NCBI RefSeq assembly: GCF_023053635.1
Contig: NC_086183.1
Coordinates: forward strand, 35,383,501 to 35,447,500
Origin: Elgaria multicarinata webbii
Taxonomy: Eukaryota; Chordata; Lepidosauria; Squamata; Anguidae
Direction of reading: 5' to 3'
Length of the DNA stretch: 64,000 nt
The notes under the pieces were generated by a model that had not been told where the DNA came from, did no database searches, and saw only the letters and a program-made list of their open reading frames with translations. Positions within the stretch are counted from its first letter, which is position 1. Each line of letters starts with the position of its first letter. Shown here piece by piece: positions 43,601 through 54,600 of this stretch. Both the position numbers and the translations under genes were made by a program.

Positions 43601-46600
43601 GCCTGCATAGTGCAGAGTGAGAGCTGCCGCTTGCCTCCCTGCACACAGGCGGCCCACACGGAGGGCGGGAGGCAAGCTGGGGCCGGTGGAGGAGAACGCC
43701 TCCTCCAGCAAGGTAGCTGGCCAAGGGACCGCTGTGGTCTGCAATTGGCTTGCAAAGTGTCTTTCAGTAGATTGAGCTGCGTTTTCCGAGGGACCCCATC
43801 GGCTGCCTGTCACACACCCACACACAGACACAGACACACACAACTACTGCCCCCTCCCTGCAAGGCGGCTTAGAAATATATATTTAAAACAAATGAGACC
43901 ATGTACATTGATGGCGCTATAGAAATTAATGATGAGAGCAGGAATCCCCTCCCGGCCTTTGGGGTCTGGCTGCTGTGGGTGGTGGTTGCTGAGGTGGAGG
44001 CTGCTGCGGAGGCCACGTCAGCCACCCGCCCCGAGTCCTTGGTGTACGGCAGCCTCCAGCCCGTCTGTGACGGAGAGGCCAAGAGCGCCTCCAGATGGGC
44101 AATGCATTTGTGGGCCCTGCCTGCTGCCCCATGTGAATCCCCGGGGCATATGCTGCGTTCTTCCCATCACGACACATGCTCAGAATCAGGGGGATCAAAG
44201 AGTAGGGCCCCCTCCTTCTGTCTACGCTCCTTGATAAAATGGGAACTTTATTTGTGTTACTAATAACATTTCCATCTTCTCAAGGAACATAGACAGAAGG
44301 GTCAGGTATTTTCTCAGATCCTTGAGAGTTGGTTTGCTATTCCCCATTGGAATAGCTATGAGTGTCAGAGTCTTGTTCTACGTGGTGTTGTTTGTGAAAA
44401 GTGGGTTGCAAATGGGGCCAATCGTGCTTCCCCCACCCCCACCTCCTTTTGTTACAGTCTCCACCCCTTCTAGGATAAAGGAGGTCTTAAAGCATTGATC
44501 TGTGATTTTGTAACCTTCATGCTTGACTACTGCAATGTACTCTGCATGGGGCTGCTCTTGAAGACGATATAGAAGCTTCACCTAGTGCAAAATGCTCCTA
44601 TGCATCCCCCAGTAGATGTGGTGAGATGTGTGCCTGTAACTGAGCTGGCTTCTGGGGTCTGTTCAAGGAGCTGCTGATGATCACCCGTAAGGCCTGGTCA
44701 TCATACTGAATCGGCATTGTTTTCAGATCCGCTTCTGACTTCAGCCTGTGTGTGTTTACAAGCCAGCTTGAGCTTCAGAAAAGCAGTCGACAAATGCTTA
44801 TAAGCAAGCGTTTTGTCCTAAGGGTTTGGGTTCCAGCCTTGCCCGGGAAGAGCTCTGGATCTCCTGCCTCTGAGCCTGGGCTGGCCCACAGCCTCCCTGC
44901 CAGTGGCTACAGGAGGTGCAGGTGCACTGCAGCTGGAGCAGGAGGCTTTTCTGTGGCTGGAGCATCAGCCGTTCCCTTCTGGGGCTCTTGCAGGAGGTGA
45001 CCCTGGCCCATGCTGAGCTGCCCATGACAGTGGAAGGGGTGGAGAAGGCCATCAAGAAGCACAAGGACTTCATGACAACCATGGAGCTCAACCTACAGAA
45101 GACCACCTTGGCCCTCAAGGCAGGCGAGAGCCTCATCCGCCAGGGTAACATCTACAGCGAGCGGGTGAAGGACAAGATGGAGGCCCTCCAGGCAAAGTAA
45201 GGAGACAATGAGCTGCCCAGCCCTGCCCTGCTTGAGCTGCTGAGAGTCAGAATGGCACCGAAAAAAGCAGGGGCCTTGAGGAGCCTCACACAACCTCTGG
45301 TTGGCTGGATTATTGGGGAGCCCCATAGATCTCTTCTGTTACAGCGCAGTATGTCTGCATGCAAAGGGTTGGACATTACAAGGATCGTCTAATTCCCTCC
45401 CCCTGGCAAAAGACAGGCCATGAGACTGGACTACACTTGCAGGGGTCCTGGTAGTGCTCAGTGTCAGCTTTCCCCCGCTGCTCTAATCTGCCATGTGGGA
45501 ATAATGCCTCTGGAGCGCACCAGATGGTTATCACTGGCCGCTCTCTCTGCAGTATAGGTTTGCTGTGGGGAGATACTGGCCTAATCTACACCAAGCAGGA
45601 TGTAGCACTATGAAAGTGGGATGAAAGCGGCATATGACCTGTGTCCATGGGCTCCAACAGCTGTCAGTGCACTTCAATACCTCTATGAAGCAGTCGTGTG
45701 GCTCCTGCCTCTTATATGCCTCTTTCATACCGCTTCCATAGTGCAATGTCCTGCTTGGTGTAGATGAGGCGCCTGTCTCCAAGCCACGTAAACTCCCTAC
45801 CCACACATGAGCACACACGTGGCATAATGGCGCTCAGAGGGTTATACAGCTTTTGTTGTATTATCGCCTTGCCTCAGTCACTAAATTCTCGGGGGTGGGT
45901 GGGTGTTCCAACATCCAGTCGGTGGCGATGTCTTCTGCTCATCACCCTCCCATCTTCCGTCTTTTGACAATGAATTGTTAAGCAGGAAAAGATAGAATAG
46001 CTGAACAGTGTCCCTTGATTGGGGGATGTCTTTGTTTTTCATTACTCTAGGCCCAATCTGGATTTTAAAAGCCCCCTACCTCCCCTCACCACCGATGCTG
46101 GGGTCCTGTTCTGAACTGGGGGCCCTACACCTACTCTGCAGTCAAAATGGTGATGGGGGAGATACCACTGCAATAAATGCATTTAAAGGCATGTCTGTTT
46201 TGGCCCAATCTTGCGGGCCACTTGTAGCCATCCATCTGGCAGCGCTTCACAGTCCCTCAGCACTTCTGGGTTAATAATATTGGGTGGCGTTTCTCTCTCC
46301 TCCTAGTGTAGAAAACATTTTGCAGGGCAATTCCCACCCCCCAACCTTTTTAATACAAAAGCAAACAAGCACATTTTTCTACCCAAGAATCTCTGAGTTT
46401 GAAAGAGCATCAGCTCCTGCCTTTGTTTCCACTTCCTTTCATTTGGGCACAGGGGAAGAGGGCAGGGCACCCGTGCTGCTGCCATGATCCATCCCTGGAT
46501 GTATTTCTCCATTCTCTCCTCTGAGCATCTGTCCCCGTTGCCCCTCTGACGGGAGATCACAGCCAAGGTTTCAAAATGAACCAGGAAACCCGGCCTTGTA

Positions 46601-48566
46601 AGAAGGAGACCTGCTGAGCCCCTTTGTGTGTCTCTGCTTGATGCCTATGAATTACCTCTGGCCCTGGAGGTTCTCTGATGTTTCAGGAAGATATAAAGTA
46701 TAGCCAATTTCTGCTGGGCTAGGACTACTGGCAGCAGGACTCCCCTGGCAGGCCTGGGTGCGCCCTTATGAGGAGGACTGGAGGGAAGGAGCCTCCAGGA
46801 AGGAGGCACCTCATGGGGTTCCCTGGAGGGGAATTGCTTTATCCATAGGCTGAAAGATTTGTGGCGGCCAAAGGGTAGGACAGCTATTTATGTGACAAGG
46901 TCAGGCTTAGATCACAGCAGGCCCATAAGGACCTTCTTTCTCTCTAACAAGTTTTTCCCCCCTTGCCCCACCCCAATTTTATTGAGGAGGAAGAGGGGCC
47001 TCTCTCTCTTGACAGACAGCGCCTGGGAAGGAGGGCCGGAGAGCCTTCCAGGCTGTTGTGGGGATGCACAGTATGCCGAGAGCCGAGGGGTGCTTCCAGA
47101 GGGGGCTCCTGGAACTCCCATTCAAGGGCCCTCGAGCAGCAATTCTGTGTTTTCCTCCTTGATGGAATTTCTTGGAATGAAAAAAGGCAGAAGACGTGCC
47201 CAACACAGGAGGGTTAGAAATGGAAGAGGTTGTCTGGACCTCCTGTGAAATCCCACACACGTGGCAGCGTGATGGCACAATCAGAGTTTTATCTGGAAGT
47301 AGCCACAGGTGCCAGCCACTGGTTCTGCCCATCACTTTGCCCCGGGCATTGCTCGGAAAGGCCTGCCCCGGGGCCAAGGCTCCGCATGAGGCAGCCCAGA
47401 CGAGGCCTTGTTGCTGCCCAAGGAGTGCACTCGGGGCTTCACTTAAGCTGGGGTCAGCAACAGACTTGTCTCATGGCATGTGCAGAGTGCCTTTCCTATG
47501 TTTACCACAAAGCAGGCTTGGGTAGTCTACTGGTGGGGGGAGGAAGGTTTCCGGGAGCGGGGCCCATTTCAGTCTCCAGCAGGGCACCAGTGAGGTGATG
47601 TGAGCATGTGTGTGTGTGTGTGTGTGCGCGCGCATGTGCCTGGAAGACCGAGCGAGTGAACAAGATTGATTCACAGCAACGCTCAGAGAGCTGCTTGCGG
47701 CTGGAGTCCAGGTGATTAATTTCAGGCACGGTTAAGTGTCTTAACGTGGCTGCGGGGCAAACTTAAGCCTGGCATCTTTCTTTCGAGAAAGCAAGCACTC
47801 ACCCCTGGGTCAGAATCCAGCCCACTGCCCATGTGCCCTCAGCAACAGGACCGGTTCACGCCACAGGAAGCCCCCTGGGGACCTGGCTCAGGGCTCCTTC
47901 CATTTGTCTAAGGCTCACAGAGCTGAGATCAGATGGATTTGCCTTTTTGTTCCAAAATATTTGAGGGGTGGCATGGAAGGGCTTTGGATATATTTTTGAA
48001 AAAGCACCCTCTGCCATGCAGCACCAATTAAACCCCCTCCCTAATTAATGCATAAGTTGCTGACATCTCCCTTTGAAGTCTCCGTTTGTAAAGGACCAAG
48101 TGCTAATTTTGTTTGACGTTTTAATTGGTATCAAATCCTTAATATACTTATCTACTCCAGACAGATAAACCAGCTTGGTGCTGTGGTGTGTTATTATTTT
48201 AGCTTAAAGAGGGCTGGGGAGGGATCTGAATATTGGCATTATTATTTTTATTATTACTATGTTTTAAATGTAATGCCTGATGCTTTGTTATCTTCTTTGG
48301 CATTTTAACGGGGTTTGTGGCGTGTGTGTGCGTGTGTGTGTGTGTGCGTCAGTCCTGCTACTAATTAAAGTCAAGAGAGCAGCTTGGCTGGGCCCAAACG
48401 CACAATATCATGAACACTCGTTGCAGCTGTCATGGATTAAAAATGAAGGGCTTTGCAGAGCTTGGAGGAAGCACATCAGACTGGAAACTACTGGGCCTTA
48501 CTGGCGTGTTGTGGGCTGCTCTCTGAAAGGTCGTAGTTTTGCTGGTGGCAGTTTGGGTGCTGCAGA

Positions 48567-48646
<80 letters not shown>

Positions 48647-51600
48647 AGGCCAAGGTCAGAGCAGGGAGCCTGTGGCAGAGGCAAACACCAGCCCAATTAT
48701 CCGGGCTCTTGTTATGAAAAATTAATCAAATGTTTTTCAAGGTCTAATGTTTGGTCCATCCCCCCACAAAAGCTCAAGTGTGATACAGCCCTTTAAACAT
48801 GAATTCTTTGTGGCTTTCTAAATCAAAACAAAGCACTTTGCAAAACAGCTGATCTGCATGCTAATAGAAATGAAAATGAGCTTTGCAGAGCTTGAGTGAC
48901 TTGATATGTTCCATTGTGCTCTTAAAAGACCTCAGCTTCTTTGCCAGCAAGCTAAGCAGGGGATGCCTAGAATAGACTTTAGAATCATAGGATCCTGGAG
49001 CTGGAAGGGTGTCCCTTGAGGCCATCTAGCCCAACCCCCTGCTCAGTGCAGGAATCCTATTTAAAGCATCCCTGACAGATGACTGTCCAGTCTTTGCCCA
49101 CCTCCTCCCTAGGCAATTGGGAGCATTGTCTGACAGCTTGACCATTAGGAAGTTTTTCCTGATGTTCAGCTGAAATCTGCTCATCGTAACTTCAGCCGGT
49201 TATTTCGTGTCCTGCAGTCTTGGATGAAAGAGAAGAGGTTGTGGCCCCCTTCTGTGAGACAACCCTTTAGAGCAGCCTTCCTCAACCTGGGGCGCTCCAG
49301 ATGTGTTGGACTGCATCTCCCAGAATGCCCCAGCTGGCTGGGGCATTCTGGGAGGTGCAGTCCAACACATCTGGAGCGCCCCAGGTTGAGGAAGGCTGCT
49401 TTAGAGACTCTGAGAGCACTGTCCTATCCCCCCTCCGTCTTCCCTCCGCAAGGTGAAACATGCCCAGTCCGTTCGCTCTTTCCTCGTGGAACGTTGCTTC
49501 CCTAGTCCCCTGACCATCTCTGCTGCCCGTCTCTGGACTTGTTCCAGTTTATCTGAAGCCTTCTGGAAATATGGTGTCGCCAGGGAAGCATGAAGAATAT
49601 CGAGTTTTCATCCTGGCACCTGGGGGTGGGGGTAGAAGGCGCCTTCCTGGTCACAGGGGAGTGTGGGAGAGGCCGTGTCCATCCGCGTCCCACACGAGGG
49701 ATCTCCTCCCTTTGGTGTCCCCGTGGAGGCTCCCGGCCAGCTCCAGCCTGACCCAGTTGCTCTCTCCCTTTGCAGGAGCCAGCAAAATGTGCAGCTGGCC
49801 CGAACGTGGATGAAGCGCCTCGGGGACCACCTGGAGCTCCAGCACTTCCTGCAGAATTGCCATGAGGTAGGCTGTCGCGTTGGGGGCTGCCGAGGGGATG
49901 AAGCTTGGTCCCGCCCCTGGGCTGTTTTCTGTGGCTTTTGCGGGGGAAGGCACACGCCCCCAGCAGCTGAGGTGGGAGCTATCAAGGCGGGACCTTCCGG
50001 GCTCCGGCCCTCCAGGGTTCCCTAGAAGGGGTGGAAGAAGGACAGCTCTGGGTTGTTCAAAGGAGGCCTATCAGACATGCAACCTCCACTCCCCCAAATA
50101 TGCGCACACACACGTGCAGTCAGAAATAGTGGTACAACCCAGGAAACGCTCCACCACGTAATTCTGCCGAGTGGACAAACTGGCCCTTAGAGATGCTGGT
50201 GAGCTTCAGGAAGAAGCACCGAAAGGGTGGCCTGAGGGATGTGGATGCCACGGAAATGAATGAGTCGGGTGGCCCAGACATCAAAGGGAACCCTTCTTCC
50301 CTGCCCCCGCCTCACCCCCTCCTCTCCTCTCCCTGGGGAGAATGAACGCCGGCCCCTTCCGCCTCAAGTTCTAGCTGCCATTCTTCAGTTTGCCTTTTGG
50401 CCCTGCCCACTCACACATCTCCAGTTCTCCCCAATTAGGGCGGCATGTCTGCTCCCAGGCTGTTCTTCAGCTGCGCTAATTCCTCCTGGCAGGGCACGTG
50501 TGCGCTCGTTCTGGCCCCTCTGCCAGCCCACCCTCTCACCCACCGGGCCCACCAGGCTCTCTGCTGGGGAAAGAAATAAGGGGCCCCTGCCCCCTGGCTC
50601 TGAATACAAGGGGCGGGGTCTGTGCGAAGGAGTGGGGCATCCCTGACAGCTGGGGGAAGGAGGGCGTTTGGCTCAGCGGGTCTTGCAGGAGCCAGAGGAG
50701 GAGGCTGGGAAGGGCGCAGCAGGCGGGGGGGGGCTCAGAGTCTTGTCCCCCCCAGTGGATTCACCTTGGCTCACCCCCACTGCCCCCTGGCCTTCAGCCC
50801 TGTCCCCACCTCACCCCAGGTTTTCTGTCCTGATTTATGTTCTTTGTTCAGCGCCGCATCCTCCAGGATGTGTCGGCTTCCAAGGGCCGAGTCTCTGCCT
50901 TAGCTAGTTTTCTGGACTGGGCTTCCCCTTCCTCCTGGGGCTCTTAATTTCAATCAGTCTGGGCTGGATTGTGCCCCCTACCCCCCACCCACCCCCCAGT
51001 CAAGCAGGAAAGCTCCCTCCGCAACACTCCTGAAAATAGGCTGTGCGTGTTGGTTATCACCTTGTTATTGCATTTGGTTTCCATGGATTGATAACTACAG
51101 ACTTTCATCCAGTTGGCTTCCCCGTCAGGGAGTCTGTGCCTTTCCCTGTGGCAAAATGGACCAGAGAAGCCGAGCCCAGCTGGGCGGGAGGGATTGAAGC
51201 CCCTGAGTGGTTGCAGCAGGAGTGGGGAGAGGAGGCTGCAGTCCTCAGAGGCAGGAGGGGGCTCGTGTGGGTAGCAGGGGATGGAGGGAGGGGGGAGACC
51301 ATGGCAGGAGAAGATCTGCTGTTGGTGAGCTCAGCAGCCGTGTTGCCCCAGGGCCTCCCTCTGCCAAGCCCCACCCCTGGAGGGAGGGGGTTTCCCTGGG
51401 GGCAGCCTCCTCCTCCTCCTCCTCCTCCTCCTCCTCCTCCTGCAGTGCCCCACTTTCTCTGCGGGGAGCCTGGGCCCGCTGCTCCTCCTCCCTGGAACAA
51501 GGGGGAGACCTGCCATCAGCAGGGTGCCTTGTCCTCCTTTCCTGGGGAGGGCCCCCGGCTGCCCCTCTGTGGGGAGGGAGGCAGGGAAATGAGGCCTGGA

Positions 51601-54600
51601 GATGGAAGGGGGTGGCGGAAGAGGGGCTGAAACGCAGCTGGGAGAGCCGAGCCCCAAAGCCGTGGCCGGGGGTGCGGGAGGCGGTGAGCGAGCGGGCAGG
51701 CGGGGGGCCTCGCGGGGAGGGGGGCGAGGAGGACGGCTGCTTGGCTCACGACCCCCTCCCCCCCCCGCGGGGAGCCAGGCGCACGGGCTTCCCCGTCCTC
51801 CGAAGCACGGGCTGGCAGGAGGCTATCTGAGGTGAAGCGGGCTCGGGCACGTGCGAGCGGCTGCTGGGGGCGGGACGCAGGCGTCCGAGGCTCGGCCGCG
51901 CGCCCGTCCTGTCCTCCACCGCCTCCTCCTCCGCCTCCTCCCGCCCGTCCGTAGCTAACGCGCTCGCTCGCTCGCTCGCTCGCGGAGGCAGGCAGGCAGG
52001 CAGGCAGGCAAGGCGCCTGCCCGGTTCGTCCGCCGCAGCATCCCGGCCGCTCTGGAGCGGGGGGAGCCGAGGGGGGCGGCGCCGGCGCCGCGTCCCAGGG
52101 GCGCCGCCTGCAGCTGCCCGGAGCGGGGCGGGGGCCCCTGCGTCTTCGCTGCCGCCGGGCTGACGCGGCGCGCCTCCCCCGTCCGCCTGCAGCTCGATGG
52201 CTGGGTGGCCGAGAAGGAGGCGCTGATGGCCGGCGAGGCGCCCCGCGACGCCGACGCGCCTTCGTGGAAGCAGCAGCAGCAGCAGCGGGCGCCCAAGCGA
52301 TGGCTCCGGCACCGCGCCTTCATGGCCGAGCTGGCCCAGAATAAGGAGTGGCTGCGCAAGATCGAGAAGGTGGGTGCCGCGGCCGGGAGCCCAGCGCAGC
52401 GCAGCGCAGCGTCAGCACCTCGGAGAGCGCCGGGCGCGCGGGCGGAGACGGCCCCGGGGCCCCTGCGCAAGGAGGCCGCGAGCGGGGCTTGGGGCCGGCG
52501 GACCGGCCAGAGGGAGCGCGGGCGGGCGGGCGGGCGGGCAGGAGCCCCCTCCCCTACCCTCCCCTCCCCCCCCCGCGTGTGGCGCTCTCGGGAGGCCGCT
52601 CCGGCGCGGTCCCTGGGCTGAGCGGGGTCCGGCTGCCCCTCTCCGCACTTGCCGCTCTTTTGATCTCTTTGGGGGTCTGTTTGCCCGTCTTAGCATGGGA
52701 ACCCACGCACCCACCCACCCACGCGCACGCCATGGACTCCTCAGAGGCCTTTGCCCAGAGAACTGGCAGGCCCAAGGTCCTTCTGCCCGGCCAGGGGCTG
52801 GCCACTCGCCCTGGCTTGCTGAAGTCCCCTGTCCCTTGGGGGGCTTTGAGACCATTTTTCTGGGCTGCTCAGGCACTGCCACCACCACCCCGTTCCCTTC
52901 CTGCTGATGGTCACACCAGGTCCAGCTTGTGGATCAGGTGCCCTTGTGTGGTGGGGGGAGGGGCAGGGGGAGGGATTGCGCAGCACAGAAGCCCCAGGGA
53001 CAGGAGGCGGTGCAGCCCAGAGGAGCCTGGGCCCACTCTGGCTGTGACAGGTGCCCGTACCTGGAGCTGAGCAGGGGTTTCCCCTTGGGATGATCCAGCG
53101 GTAAGTGTTGCGTTCCCTTCATGCCCTCCCTGCCCTGCCCTGCCCTGGGAGTGTGTGGGCTGGCTCCCTTGCCTTGGGAAGCTGTCGCCTTGGTTTCTGC
53201 TGGTGCTACACTTGTGGTCTGTTTGCGTGGGCGGGTCTTCGGGGAGCAGGGGGCACTTGCTTGCTTGGTGCCAAAGGGCATTCCCAGAGTTGTGGAAGAA
53301 GAGGTGCCAGTCCTGCATCCGGCCTGGAGGTCTTAGCTGTGCCCTCTGGTCTGGGAGCCTGGCTCCCCAGTTCCAGATGTGGTGGTGATGATTGATCCGT
53401 TGGGAGGGGACAGCACTCTGCACATGCTTGGATATACATTAGTCATTGGCCCCGTGCTCGCTGGGGTGGTTAGCCAGGGTTTGGATTATGCCTCCCAACA
53501 GCATGTGAACTTCATGCGTTTGAGTTTTCCTCCATCCTGCTGCTGCTACTACTGCAGCCGGCTGACATTCTAGTTCCGATGTGGAGAAATGGATTTATTA
53601 TTGGTGTGGAGGAGCTTTTCATTCCGTGAGCCTCAATTTGGTGTCTGAAGGGGAATTGCCCGGACACTGACTGACCTCTCTAGTGAGAAGGGGGCCTTAG
53701 TCCGTGATTGTGTCGGCCTCTGAACTGAGCCGTGACACTCCAAGTTGGTTCCAGAGCTGACGCCCGGCTCTGGTTGAATCTAACACAGGTGGCATTGAAG
53801 TGGATGGTGTTTTGTCCCCTGCTGACTGTGGGGTTTGGCGGGAGGGATGCCCTATCCCACCTGTGCCTCAGAGCGTTCTTACCTCTGCCCTCCACCCCAA
53901 CCAGCCTTCTTCTGAGTCCTCATGGGACACTGTTGGGGATAGCAGTGTTGGGGCAGGAGGAATAGCTCCGGCAGAGCACGGGCTTTGCATGCTGACGGCC
54001 CCACAGTCTATCCGTCGGTCTGGCAGCCTCTCCGGTGACAAAGGGTCTTCTTTTTAGGTAGTGGCAGGGCTAGGGACACCCCCTCCCCTCCCTCCACTTT
54101 GGAGAGCTGCTGCCACTCAGAGTAGGTGGTGCTGGGCTGAAGGGTCCAGGGGTCTGACTTAGTAGACGGCAGGCTTCTTTGTTCTTAAGGCCTCCCCCTG
54201 GTCCTGCCTCCCCTGGCCCAAGGAGTGAACAGCGTAGGCCTCTCCAAAGAGGCTCCCTGACAACCGTCCCTGGTTTCTTTCTGCCACCAGATGAAGACCC
54301 TGTTCTTTCCAAAGGACTTCTGCAACTCCTGGCTTCTGTTTCTTGTTGTCTGTGCATTTAAAAAACCAACCAACCATGGTTGCTTTGCCAAGCCAGAAAC
54401 GTCATAAGTTGCTTTGGGTATTTAGGAAAGCAATGCATAAATGCGTATGCATGTAAATAAATACGTTCCATCAGCATGGAGCAGGCTGGGAGGGGGGAGG
54501 CTTGGACAGTGGCTCCTCCTGCAGCACTGGGGGCCTGCTGGGTATTTTTGTTGGCCAAATGCCACCCTCTGATCTCTCACAACAGCCATCTTGCAGATGG

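Larger units (their letters stand above)
45197..49775 (+). other. SPTBN4 intron, 4.6 kb
   Basis: Contains a MITE, several GT runs, AT-rich candidate regulatory stretches (48,000-48,300; 48,690-48,960) and a CR1 interrupted by a hairpin MITE. From 45,780 to 47,600 nothing was recognised. Confidence 0.65.
49867..52192 (+). other. SPTBN4 intron leading into an internal CpG island
   Basis: Unique sequence, G/C-rich, with a (TCC)n run at 51404-51440. From about 51,640 it becomes a CpG island. No repeat family was recognised. Confidence 0.7.
51640..52640. promoter_or_regulatory. Internal CpG island over the SPTBN4 repeat-10 exon
   Basis: CpG density rises sharply here, far above the flanking introns, and covers the whole 177-bp exon 19. 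Inside are (CGCT)n and (GGCA)n runs at 51960-52010. A candidate internal promoter; see the finding on the short isoform. Confidence 0.65.
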
